Of a stretch of DNA of 64,000 bases, positions 20,590 through 33,689 are shown in pieces. The notes below the pieces were generated by a model. The model searched no databases. It saw only the letters and a list, made by a program, of their open reading frames with translations, and was not told where the DNA came from. A program made the translations under genes and the position numbers. Within the stretch, counting starts at the first letter, position 1, and every line of letters starts with the position of its first letter. Where the stretch lies: positions 3,505,185-3,569,184 of the forward strand of contig JALMQS010000136.1 of the NCBI GenBank assembly GCA_024734495.1. Reading direction: 5' to 3'. The DNA is from Forficula auricularia. Its lineage: Eukaryota; Arthropoda; Insecta; Dermaptera; Forficulidae.

Positions 20590-21260
20590 TATTTAGGTGA
20601 AAATCTGTTCACTAATTATTGAGAATATACAAGAAATCATAAGTTGGTGTCATCTTTTAAATTCGATGGAATGGAACATTTTTAATTATATGTCAGAGAG
20701 GTTGTTTTTCACCCCCTCGGGAATCGAACCCGAGTGCCAGCAACAGCAATCCGGGCCACCTGGCTCACCTGCAGGATGCGAACCTCTCTGACATATGTAC
20801 ACACGTACAATATTTTACTCAAAGATTGTTATCTTAATTTGTAATATTAAATTGTGATATAGTGATTCTAAATTTAAACATATAGCCATGCCATATAATT
20901 TAAATAAAGCTCGTTGAGTGTTTCGAATTTTGAAGAGATTCAAAATTCGAATGGCAATGAAATGACTTTTCCTAATTTAATATGAAAGATATTAATTTGC
21001 CGATGGTTATAGATTCAAATTTACAAGAAAGATAACAATCTTTGAGTAAAATATTTTACGCGTGTACATATGTCAGAGAGGTTCGCATCTTGCAGGTGAG
21101 CCAGGTGGCCCGGATTGCTGTTACTGGGACTCGGGTTCGATTCCCGAGGGGGTAAAAAACAACCCCTCTGACATATAATTAAAAATGTTCCATTCCATCG
21201 AATTTAATAGATGACACCAACTTATGATTTCTTGTAAATTTGAATCTATTACCATCGGCA
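20590..21260. repeat. Palindrome with tRNA-like SINE in each arm
   Basis: Arms of about 210 bp (20628-20838 and 21027-21238) are inverted copies around an AT-rich spacer. Each arm holds a tRNA-like unit (20700-20790 on -, 21075-21165 on +) with GTGAGCCAGGTGGCC and GGTTCGATTCCCGAGGGGG, bracketed by 'atatgtcagagaggtt' and its inverse. Confidence 0.75.
21075..21165 (+). repeat. tRNA-like pol III unit (right arm)
   Basis: A-box-like GTGAGCCAGGTGG and B box GGTTCGATTCC are 35-40 nt apart, and CTCGG/CCGAG forms the T arm. The acceptor stem is not complete, so this is a tRNA-derived SINE head rather than a working tRNA. The left-arm partner is at 20700-20790 (-). Confidence 0.6.
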
Positions 21261-21335
21261 AATTAATATCTTTCATATTGAGAATATAGTTTCGTTTAAA
21301 CTAGAACAATACAGTATAATCTCGATACTCTGAAA

Positions 21336-21625
21336 CGAGGGGTGATCCGCGATTGGAAGTAGGTGTACACCTCTTTGGAAGTATTTTGGAAGTACTTGGA
21401 AATATTTGAAAGTAGGTACTTGGGAATATTTGGAAGTACTTGGAAATATTTGAAAGTACTTGGAAATATTTGGAAGTACTTGGAAATATTTGAAAGTACT
21501 TGGGAATATTTGGAAGTACTTGGAAATATTTGAAAGTACTTGGAAATATTTGAAAGAGCTTGGAAATATTTGGAAGTATAAGTGGAAGTAGGTGTACAGC
21601 ATATTAGGTCGCGGTTCACCCCTCG
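21336..21625. mobile_element. 290-bp hAT-like MITE with internal minisatellite
   Basis: Ends CGAGGGGTGATCCGCGA / TCGCGGTTCACCCCTCG, flanked by a perfect CTCTGAAA duplication (21328-21335 and 21626-21633). The interior is an expanded 20-bp repeat (GGAAGTACTTGGAAATATTT). It is a longer sister of the 17671-17831 copy. Confidence 0.85.
21376..21580 (+). repeat. 20-bp minisatellite
   Basis: About ten imperfect copies of 'ggaagtacttggaaatattt'. Open frames through it (SKYFQ/ISKYF-type repeats on the - strand) come from the repeat and are not genes. Confidence 0.85.
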
Positions 21626-22056
21626 CTCTGAAATGTCCATAAATCCGAGAATTCGACATCTTTGCTCTAAGAAAAAATATTCATTCGAATTTGAGCAAAA
21701 AAGCCTCCTAAAAAGCCAATAATTATTTAAACAAATAGTCAAGTCTCTGAATAACCTTTGTCAGGAACAAAGTATCTATAATACATTCACGAATTTTAAG
21801 TATGTTGACAAAAATAATTGCATAACATCCGATTAAAAACAGCTTCTATCTTTTAGAATATTGAGCAATTGATTTTAATTTTAATTAGCTTTTTTTTTCT
21901 TTTAAATATCATTTTTTGAGAGGTTGCTCAGTTATTCTGTTTAACCAGAAGATTTGGAGATAGAGAGCCTAAAATCTAATCAGTTTTCCGCATTGGAAAT
22001 GCAAACATGTTAGCCCCAAACCAACTTTCTAGGCCTTTTCGTTCTCAAGATGTAAT

Positions 22057-22361
22057 TAGGGTGACCATTCGTCCCGGATTTGGGGGCAGTACAGGATTAA
22101 AGCCAAGTTTCCCGAATTAATATATGTCCCGGAAAATGTCCCGAATTAGATAATTCATCATTTCATTAGAATATTATAATATAACATTATAATATAATGT
22201 TTACAGTCACCACACACTTATTATACTATAAATAATTTTTATATTGTATTTTCATGTTTCATTTTAGTTTTTCATTTAAATTTTTTTGGAAAATTTTTTT
22301 TTATCAATGGGGTGGGGGGGTCTATGTCCCGGATTGGACCACGGAAAAAATGGTCACCTTA
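22057..22361. mobile_element. ~305-bp TIR element (TTAGGGTGACCAT ends)
   Basis: TTAGGGTGACCATTCGTCC on the left and GGAAAAAATGGTCACCTTA on the right are inverted. Inner 'gtcccgga' words recur five times. This is a common animal non-autonomous DNA-transposon type; I do not assign the superfamily. Confidence 0.65.
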
Positions 22362-22603
22362 GTTATCATAGGTATCTGAATCCAGCAGAGAGAAAATAAA
22401 AGATGATGGTTGAAAATGACTGTTCACAAATTTCAACATGTCATTGCTGCAAATTTTTCATTCTTCAATATCTCAGTAATTGTTAGATTTAATAAATTGT
22501 CAAAGAGAAACAAAGAGGTTGTCCTCTGCTTGATGCAAATAAACATATACACATATATATCAAGCATTGATATATCTGTATATATATTATTTATTTGTTT
22601 TTT

Positions 22604-22642
22604 GAGACTATAGTTCTCGAAGACTTGGTCTTCATCATCAAA
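22604..22642 (-). ncRNA. Defective hammerhead-like core (left arm)
   Basis: Mirror of the core at 22747-22781, but CUGAUGA has become UUGAUGA and GAAAC has become GAGAAC. Two invariant positions are lost, so it should be inactive. Confidence 0.5.
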
Positions 22643-22746
22643 AAAAGTTTTTTAGTTTCTAGCATTCCAAAGTGACGAAGGAACACCAAGTTTTCAATAT
22701 CCATATGATATTGACTCCATGAAAAACATTTATAATTGAAGAAAGA

Positions 22747-22781
22747 CTGATGATGAAGACCAAGTCTTCGAAACTATAGTC
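22747..22781 (+). ncRNA. Hammerhead-like ribozyme, near-consensus
   Basis: CUGAUGA (22747-22753), stem II GAAGAC-CAA-GUCUUC (six perfect pairs), GAAAC (22770-22774), UAUA loop, GUC (22779-22781). The 3' half is identical to the 9899-9936 core, while stem II differs by compensatory changes. Stem I is weak (AG/UC). Confidence 0.7.
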
Positions 22782-25700
22782 TCAAACAAATAAATAATAT
22801 ATATACAGATATATCATCTTGATATATACGTGTATATGTTTATTTGCATCAAGCAGAGGACAACCTCTTTGTTTCTCTTTGTGAATCAACAACTCTGCTA
22901 CTCTCGGCAAAACAAAAACTTTTCAATTAATAAATTGTCTTTAATAGACAAAGATGTTGGGCCTTTTATATGAAACAAAATGACACCTTATTTTTGAAAA
23001 TCCCTTTATAAACAATCTATATTAGTTATGCAATCCATTTCGAATGTGATTGTGATTGCAATGTAATAAATATAGTTTCTATTTTAAAATTTCAGCCTGT
23101 AACTCTGTTTTTTGTAAGCCACATTTCAAAATTAAGGTGTTGTTTTGTTCAGAATAAAAGGTCTAACATTTCATCTTATATAAAATAATTTGATAAAACT
23201 AATAATTACTTAAATATCAAGCATTTGCTGGTGAACAAATTTTCAAATGTCGTTCATGTCAATATTCAAATCCGTTATAACTCAGTAATTATTAGATTTA
23301 TCAAATTGTGTTTCATATACAAAAAGGTTGAGCCTTTTATAAGAAGAGAATGACATATTGTTTTTGAAATTTACTTGACAAACAACCGAGTTAAGGTAGT
23401 GCTTTCATATTCAAAGTGTACACAAATATCAAAATTTTGCTCAAGTCAATTTTTCATTCGTCAATATCTCAGTAATTATTAAATTTATCAAATTGTGTGT
23501 CATATACTGAAATATTGGCCCTTTTATAGGGAATAAAATGACACCTTATTTTTGAAAATCTATTTACAAACAATGGAGTTATGCGGGCCATTTCGAATGC
23601 AATTGTGAATGCAATGGATTATATAGTTTCTATTTTAAAAATTGATTTCAGCCTGTAACTCTGTTTTTTGTAAACCGAATTTTAAAATTAAGGTGTTGTT
23701 TTATTCATAATAAAAGGCTTAACTATTTCATCTAATATAAAATAATTTGATAAAACTAAAAATTACTTAGATATCAAGCATTTGGTGGTGAACAAATTTC
23801 CAAATGTCGTTCATGTCAATATTCAAATCCGTTATAACTCAATAATTATTAGATTTATCAAATTGCGTTTCATATACAAAAATGTTGGGCCTTTTATAAA
23901 GAAGAAAACGACATATTGTTTTTCAATTTTTCTTGACAAACAACCGAGTTAAGCTGGGGCTTTCATATTCAGTGCGTTCACAAATACCAAAATTTTGCTC
24001 AAGCGAATTTTTCATTCGTCAATATCTCAGTAATTATTAGATTTATCAAATTGCCTTTCATAAAGAAAAATGTTGGGCCTTTTATAAGGAACAAAATGAG
24101 ACCTTATTTTTGAAAATCCCTTTATAAACAATCTAGCTATGCGATCCATTTCGAATAAGATTGTGATTGCAATGAAATATATAGAGTTTCGAGTTTAAAA
24201 TTTCATTTCAGCCTGTAACTCTGTTTTTTGTAAACCGAATATTAAAATTAAGGTGTTGTTTTATTCATAATAAAAGGCTTAATATTTCATCTAATATAAA
24301 ATAATTTGATAAAACTAATAATTACTTAGATATCAAGCATTTGGTGGTGAACAAATTTCCAAATGTCATTCATGTCAATATTCAAATCCCTTATAAATCA
24401 ATAATTATTAGATTTGTCGAATTTCGCTTCAAATACAAAAATGTTGGGGCTTTTATAAAGAAGAAAATGACACATTGTTTTTGAAATTTACTTGACAAAC
24501 AACCGAGTTAACCTGGGGCTTTCATATTCAATGCGTTCACAAATACCAAAATTTTGCTCAAGTCAATTTTTCATTCGTCAATATCTCAGTAATTATTATA
24601 TTTATCAAATTTCCTTTCATAAACAAAAATGTTGGGCCTTTTATATGAAACAAAATGACACCTTATTTTTGAAAATCCTTTTATAAACAATCTAGTTATG
24701 CAATCCATTTCGAAAGTGATTGTGATTGCAATGCATTAAATAGAGTATCTATTTTAAAATTTCATTTCAGCCTGTAACTCTGTTTTTTGTAAACCGAATA
24801 TTAAAATTAAGGTGTTATTTTATTCATAATAAATGGCTTAATATTTCAACTAATATAAAATAATTTGAAAAAACTAATAATTACTTAGATATCCAGCATT
24901 TGGTGGTGAACATGTAGTTCATATCAATATTCAAATGCCTTATAACTCAATAATTATTAGATTTATCAAATTTCGCTTCAAATACAATAATGTTGGGCCT
25001 TTTATAAAGAAGAAAATGACACATTGTTTTTGAAATTTACTTGACAAACAACCGAGTTAACCTGGGGATTTCATATTCAGTGCGTTCACAAATACCAAAA
25101 TTTTGCTCAAGTCAATTTTTCATTCGTCAATATCTCAGTAATTATTATATTTATCAAATTTCCTTTCATAAACAAAAATGTTGGGCCTTTTATATGAAAC
25201 AAAATGACACCTTATTATTGAAAATCCCTTTATAAACAATCTAGTTATGCAATCCATTTCGAAAGTGATTGTGATTGCAATGCATTAAATAGAGTATCTA
25301 TTTTAAAATTTCATTTCAGCCTGTAACTCTGTTTTTTGTAAACCGAATATTAAAATTAAGGTGTTATTTTATTCATAATAAATGGCTTAATATTTCATCT
25401 AATATAAAATAATTTGAAAAAACTAATAATTACTTAGATATCAAGCATTTGGTGGTGAACATGTAGTTCATATCAATATTCAAATCCCTTATAACTCAAT
25501 AATTATTAGATTTATCAAATTGCGTTTCATATACAATAATGTTGGGCCTTTTATAAAGAAGAAAATGACACATTGTTTTTGAAATTTACTTGAAAAACAA
25601 CCGAGTTAACCTGGGGATTTCATATTCAAAGCGTTCACAAATATTCAAATTTTGCTCAAGTCAATTTTTCATTCGTCAATATCTCAGTAATTATTATATT

Positions 25701-28700
25701 TATCAAATTTCCTTTCATAAACAAAAATGTTGGGCCTTTTATATGAAACAAAATGACACCTTATTATTGAAAATCCCTTTATAAACAATCTAGTTATGCA
25801 ATCCATTTCGAAAGTGATTGTGATTGCAATGCATTAAATAGAGTATCTATTTTAAAATTTCATTTCAGCCTGTAACTCTGTTTTTTGTAAACCGAATATT
25901 AAAATTAAGGTGTTATTTTATTCATAATAAATGGCTTAATATTTCATCTAATATAAAATAATTTGAAAAAACTAATAATTACTTAGATATCAAGCATTTG
26001 GTGGTGAACATGTAGTTCATATCAATATTCAAATCCCTTATAACTCAATAATTATTAGATTTATCAAATTTCGCTTCAAATACAATAATGTTGGGCCTTT
26101 TATAAAGAAGAGAATGATACATTGTTTTTGAAATTTACTTGACAAACAACCGAGTTTATCTGGGGCTTTCATATTCAGTGCGTTCACAAATACCAAAATT
26201 TTGCTCAAGTCAATTTTTCATTCGTCAATATCTCAGTAATTATTAGATTTATCAAATTTCCTTTCATAAAGAAAAATGTTGGGCCTTTTATATGAAACAA
26301 AATGACACCTTATTATTGAAAATCCCTTTATAAACAATCTAGTTATGCAATCCATTTCGAAAGTGATTGTGATTGCAATGCATTAAATAGAGTATCTATT
26401 TTAAAATTTCATTTCAGCCTGTAACTCTGTTTTTTGTAAACCGAATATTAAAATTAAGGTGTTATTTTATTCATAATAAATGGCTTAATATTTCATCTAA
26501 TATAAAATAATTTGAAAAAACTAATAATTACTTAGATATCAAGCATTTGGTGGTGAACATGTAGTTCATATCAATATTCAAATCCCTTATAACTCAATAA
26601 TTATTAGATTTATCAAATTTCGCTTCAAATACAATAATGTTGGGCCTTTTATAAAGAAGAGAATGATACATTGTTTTTGAAATTTACTTGACAAACAACC
26701 GAGTTTATCTGGGGCTTTCATATTCAGTGCGTTCACAAATACCAAAATTTTGCTCAAGTCAATTTTTCATTCGTCAATATCTCAGTAATTATTAGATTTA
26801 TCAAATTTCCTTTCATAAAGAAAAATGTTGGGCCTTTTATATGAAACAAAATGACACCTTATTATTGAAAATCCCTTTATAAACAATCTAGTTATGCAAT
26901 CCATTTCGAAAGTGATTGTGATTGCAATGCATTAAATAGAGTATCTATTTTAAAATTTCATTTCAGCCTGTAACTCTGTTTTTTGTAAACCGAATATTAA
27001 AATTAAGGTGTTATTTTATTCATAATAAATGGCTTAATATTTCATCTAATATAAAATAATTTGAAAAAACTAATAATTACTTAGATATCAAGCATTTGGT
27101 GGTGAACATGTAGTTCATATCAATATTCAAATCCCTTATAACTCAATAATTATTAGATTTATCAAATTTCGCTTCAAATACAATAATGTTGGGCCTTTTA
27201 TAAAGAAGAGAATGATACATTGTTTTTGAAATTTACTTGACAAACAACCGAGTTAACCTGGGGATTTCATATTCAAAGCGTTCACAAATATTCAAATTTT
27301 GCTCAAGTCAATTTTTCATTCGTCAATATCTCAGTAATTATTATATTTATCAAATTTCCTTTCATAAAGAAAAATGTTGGGCCTTTTATATGAAACAAAA
27401 TGACACCTTATTATTGAAAATCCCTTTATAAACAATCTAGTTATGCAATCCATTTCGAAAGTGATTGTGATTGCAATGCATTAAATAGAGTATCTATTTT
27501 AAAATTTCATTTCAGCCTGTAACTCTGTTTTTTGTAAACCGAATATTAAAATTAAGGTGTTATTTTATTCATAATAAATGGCTTAATATTTCATCTAATA
27601 TAAAATAATTTGAAAAAACTAATAATTACTTAGATATCAAGCATTTGGTGGTGAACATGTAGTTCATATCAATATTCAAATCCCTTATAACTCAATAATT
27701 ATTAGATTTATCAAATTTCGCTTCAAATACAATAATGTTGGGCCTTTTATAAAGAAGAGAATGATACATTGTTTTTGAAATTTACTTGACAAACAACCGA
27801 GTTTATCTGGGGCTTTCATATTCAGTGCGTTCACAAATACCAAAATTTTGCTCAAGTCAATTTTTCATTCGTCAATATCTCAGTAATTATTAGATTTATC
27901 AAATTTCCTTTCATAAAGAAAAATGTTGGGCCTTTTATATGAAACAAAATGACACCTTATTATTGAAAATCCCTTTATAAACAATCTAGTTATGCAATCC
28001 ATTTCGAAAGTGATTGTGATTGCAATGCATTAAATAGAGTATCTATTTTAAAATTTCATTTCAGCCTGTAACTCTGTTTTTTGTAAACCGAATATTAAAA
28101 TTAAGGTGTTATTTTATTCATAATAAATGGCTTAATATTTCATCTAATATAAAATAATTTGAAAAAACTAATAATTACTTAGATATCAAGCATTTGGTGG
28201 TGAACATGTAGTTCATATCAATATTCAAATCCCTTATAACTCAATAATTATTAGATTTATCAAATTTCGCTTCAAATACAATAATGTTGGGCCTTTTATA
28301 AAGAAGAGAATGATACATTGTTTTTGAAATTTACTTGACAAACAACCGAGTTAACGAGGGGATTTCATATTCAAAGCGTTCACAAATATTCAAATTTTGC
28401 TCAAGTCAATTTTTCATTCGTCAATATCTCAGTAATTATTAGATTTATCAAATTTCCTTTCATAAAGAAAAATGTTGGGCCTTTTATATGAAACAAAATG
28501 ACACCTTATTATTGAAAATCCCTTTATAAACAATCTAGTTATGCAATCCATTTCGAAAGTGATTGTGATTGCAATGCATTAAATAGAGTATCTATTTTAA
28601 AATTTCATTTCAGCCTGTAACTCTGTTTTTTGTAAACCGAATATTAAAATTAAGGTGTTATTTTATTCATAATAAATGGCTTAATATTTCATCTAATATA

Positions 28701-31700
28701 AAATAATTTGAAAAAACTAATAATTACTTAGATATCAAGCATTTGGTGGTGAACATGTAGTTCATATCAATATTCAAATCCCTTATAACTCAATAATTAT
28801 TAGATTTATCAAATTTCGCTTCAAATACAATAATGTTGGGCCTTTTATAAAGAAGAGAATGATACATTGTTTTTGAAATTTACTTGACAAACAACCGAGT
28901 TTATCTGGGGCTTTCATATTCAGTGCGTTCACAAATACCAAAATTTTGCTCAAGTCAATTTTTCATTCGTCAATATCTCAGTAATTATTAGATTTATCAA
29001 ATTTCCTTTCATAAAGAAAAATGTTGGGCCTTTTATATGAAACAAAATGACACCTTATTATTGAAAATCCCTTTATAAACAATCTAGTTATGCAATCCAT
29101 TTCGAAAGTGATTGTGATTGCAATGCATTAAATAGAGTATCTATTTTAAAATTTCATTTCAGCCTGTAACTCTGTTTTTTGTAAACCGAATATTAAAATT
29201 AAGGTGTTATTTTATTCATAATAAATGGCTTAATATTTCATCTAATATAAAATAATTTGAAAAAACTAATAATTACTTAGATATCAAGCATTTGGTGGTG
29301 AACATGTAGTTCATATCAATATTCAAATCCCTTATAACTCAATAATTATTAGATTTATCAAATTTCGCTTCAAATACAATAATGTTGGGCCTTTTATAAA
29401 GAAGAGAATGATACATTGTTTTTGAAATTTACTTGACAAACAACCGAGTTAACGAGGGGATTTCATATTCAAAGCGTTCACAAATATTCAAATTTTGCTC
29501 AAGTCAATTTTTCATTCGTCAATATCTCAGTAATTATTAGATTTATCAAATTTCCTTTCATAAAGAAAAATGTTGGGCCTTTTATATGAAACAAAATGAC
29601 ACCTTATTATTGAAAATCCCTTTATAAACAATCTAGTTATGCAATCCATTTCGAAAGTGATTGTGATTGCAATGCATTAAATAGAGTATCTATTTTAAAA
29701 TTTCATTTCAGCCTGTAACTCTGTTTTTTGTAAACCGAATATTAAAATTAAGGTGTTATTTTATTCATAATAAATGGCTTAATATTTCATCTAATATAAA
29801 ATAATTTGAAAAAACTAATAATTACTTAGATATCAAGCATTTGGTGGTGAACATGTAGTTCATATCAATATTCAAATCCCTTATAACTCAATAATTATTA
29901 GATTTATCAAATTTCGCTTCAAATACAATAATGTTGGGCCTTTTATAAAGAAGAGAATGATACATTGTTTTTGAAATTTACTTGACAAACAACCGAGTTT
30001 ATCTGGGGCTTTCATATTCAGTGCGTTCACAAATACCAAAATTTTGCTCAAGTCAATTTTTCATTCGTCAATATCTCAGTAATTATTAGATTTATCAAAT
30101 TTCCTTTCATAAAGAAAAATGTTGGGCCTTTTATATGAAACAAAATGACACCTTATTATTGAAAATCCCTTTATAAACAATCTAGTTATGCAATCCATTT
30201 CGAAAGTGATTGTGATTGCAATGCATTAAATAGAGTATCTATTTTAAAATTTCATTTCAGCCTGTAACTCTGTTTTTTGTAAACCGAATATTAAAATTAA
30301 GGTGTTATTTTATTCATAATAAATGGCTTAATATTTCATCTAATATAAAATAATTTGAAAAAACTAATAATTACTTAGATATCAAGCATTTGGTGGTGAA
30401 CATGTAGTTCATATCAATATTCAAATCCCTTATAACTCAATAATTATTAGATTTATCAAATTTCGCTTCAAATACAATAATGTTGGGCCTTTTATAAAGA
30501 AGAGAATGATACATTGTTTTTGAAATTTACTTGACAAACAACCGAGTTAATCGAGGGGATTTCATATTCAAAGCGTTCACAAATATTCAAATTTTGCTCA
30601 AGTCAATTTTTCATTCGTCAATATCTCAGTAATTATTAGATTTATCAAATTTCCTTTCATAAAGAAAAATGTTGGGCCTTTTATATGAAACAAAATGACA
30701 CCTTATTATTGAAAATCCCTTTATAAACAATCTAGTTATGCAATCCATTTCGAAAGTGATTGTGATTGCAATGCATTAAATAGAGTATCTATTTTAAAAT
30801 TTCATTTCAGCCTGTAACTCTGTTTTTTGTAAACCGAATATTAAAATTAAGGTGTTATTTTATTCATAATAAATGGCTTAATATTTCATCTAATATAAAA
30901 TAATTTGAAAAAACTAATAATTACTTAGATATCAAGCATTTGGTGGTGAACATGTAGTTCATATCAATATTCAAATCCCTTATAACTCAATAATTATTAG
31001 ATTTATCAAATTTCGCTTCAAATACAATAATGTTGGGCCTTTTATAAAGAAGAGAATGATACATTGTTTTTGAAATTTACTTGACAAACAACCGAGTTAA
31101 CCAGGGGATTTCATATTCAAAGCGTTCACAAATATTCAAATTTTGCTCAAGTCAATTTTTCATTCGTCAATATCTCAGTAATTATTAGATTTATCAAATT
31201 TCCTTTCATAAAGAAAAATGTTGGGCCTTTTATATGAAACAAAATGACACCTTATTATTGAAAATCCCTTTATAAACAATCTAGTTATGCAATCCATTTC
31301 GAAAGTGATTGTGATTGCAATGCATTAAATAGAGTATCTATTTTAAAATTTCATTTCAGCCTGTAACTCTGTTTTTTGTAAACCGAATATTAAAATTAAG
31401 GTGTTATTTTATTCATAATAAATGGCTTAATATTTCATCTAATATAAAATAATTTGAAAAAACTAATAATTACTTAGATATCAAGCATTTGGTGGTGAAC
31501 ATGTAGTTCATATCAATATTCAAATCCCTTATAACTCAATAATTATTAGATTTATCAAATTTCGCTTCAAATACAATAATGTTGGGCCTTTTATAAAGAA
31601 GAGAATGATACATTGTTTTTGAAATTTACTTGACAAACAACCGAGTTTATCTGGGGCTTTCATATTCAGTGCGTTCACAAATACCAAAATTTTGCTCAAG

Positions 31701-33689
31701 TCAATTTTTCATTCGTCAATATCTCAGTAATTATTAGATTTATCAAATTTCCTTTCATAAAGAAAAATGTTGGGCCTTTTATATGAAACAAAATGACACC
31801 TTATTATTGAAAATCCCTTTATAAACAATCTAGTTATGCAATCCATTTCGAAAGTGATTGTGATTGCAATGCATTAAATAGAGTATCTATTTTAAAATTT
31901 CATTTCAGCCTGTAACTCTGTTTTTTGTAAACCGAATATTAAAATTAAGGTGTTATTTTATTCATAATAAATGGCTTAATATTTCATCTAATATAAAATA
32001 ATTTGAAAAAACTAATAATTACTTAGATATCAAGCATTTGGTGGTGAACATGTAGTTCATATCAATATTCAAATCCCTTATAACTCAATAATTATTAGAT
32101 TTATCAAATTTCGCTTCAAATACAATAATGTTGGGCCTTTTATAAAGAAGAGAATGATACATTGTTTTTGAAATTTACTTGACAAACAACCGAGTTAACC
32201 AGGGGATTTCATATTCAAAGCGTTCACAAATATTCAAATTTTGCTCAAGTCAATTTTTCATTCGTCAATATCTCAGTAATTATTATATTTATCAAATTTC
32301 CTTTCATAAACAAAAATGTTGGGCCTTTTATATGAAACAAAATGACACCTTATTATTGAAAATCCCTTTATAAACAATCTAGTTATGCAATCCATTTCGA
32401 AAGTGATTGTGATTGCAATGCATTAAATAGAGTATCTATTTTAAAATTTCATTTCAGCCTGTAACTCTGTTTTTTGTAAACCGAATATTAAAATTAAGGT
32501 GTTATTTTATTCATAATAAATGGCTTAATATTTCATCTAATATAAAATAATTTGAAAAAACTAATAATTACTTAGATATCAAGCATTTGGTGGTGAACAT
32601 GTAGTTCATATCAATATTCAAATCCCTTATAACTCAATAATTATTAGATTTATCAAATTTCGCTTCAAATACAATAATGTTGGGCCTTTTATAAAGAAGA
32701 GAATGATACATTGTTTTTGAAATTTACTTGACAAACAACCGAGTTAACCTGGGGATTTCATATTCAAAGCGTTCACAAATATTCAAATTTTGCTCAAGTC
32801 AATTTTTCATTCGTCAATATCTCAGTAATTATTATATTTATCAAATTTCCTTTCATAAACAAAAATGTTGGGCCTTTTATATGAAACAAAATGACACCTT
32901 ATTATTGAAAATCCCTTTATAAACAATCTAGTTATGCAATCCATTTCGAAAGTGATTGTGATTGCAATGCATTAAATAGAGTATCTATTTTAAAATTTCA
33001 TTTCAGCCTGTAACTCTGTTTTTTGTAAACCGAATATTAAAATTAAGGTGTTATTTTATTCATAATAAATGGCTTAATATTTCATCTAATATAAAATAAT
33101 TTGAAAAAACTAATAATTACTTAGATATCAAGCATTTGGTGGTGAACATGTAGTTCATATCAATATTCAAATCCCTTATAACTCAATAATTATTAGATTT
33201 ATCAAATTTCGCTTCAAATACAATAATGTTGGGCCTTTTATAAAGAAGAGAATGATACATTGTTTTTGAAATTTACTTGACAAACAACCGAGTTAACCTG
33301 GGGATTTCATATTCAAAGCGTTCACAAATATTCAAATTTTGCTCAAGTCAATTTTTCATTCGTCAATATCTCAGTAATTATTATATTTATCAAATTTCCT
33401 TTCATAAACAAAAATGTTGGGCCTTTTATATGAAACAAAATGACACCTTATTATTGAAAATCCCTTTATAAACAATCTAGTTATGCAATCCATTTCGAAA
33501 GTGATTGTGATTGCAATGCATTAAATAGAGTATCTATTTTAAAATTTCATTTCAGCCTGTAACTCTGTTTTTTGTAAACCGAATATTAAAATTAAGGTGT
33601 TATTTTATTCATAATAAATGGCTTAATATTTCATCTAATATAAAATAATTTGAAAAAACTAATAATTACTTAGATATCAAGCATTTGGT

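Larger units (their letters stand above)
22502..22926. mobile_element. 425-bp ribozyme-bearing insertion in the satellite, 13-bp target duplication
   Basis: Flanked by TTAATAAATTGTC at 22489-22501 and 22927-22939. Removing the element and one duplication restores a normal satellite monomer. Inverted inner arms (about 22505-22640 and 22742-22882) surround a unique loop. The right end ('ctctcggcaaaacaaaaac') is shared, reversed, with 9799-10021. Probably a Penelope-type or retrozyme-like element. Confidence 0.8.

Noticed and set aside
20700..21165. Two functional tRNA genes
   Set aside because: A and B boxes are present, but the acceptor stems do not pair and the units sit in transposon-like brackets.
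21273..21742. Two overlapping - strand frames with repeated KYFQ/SKYF residues
   Set aside because: The residues come from the 20-bp minisatellite inside a MITE; the two frames are the same repeat in two registers.
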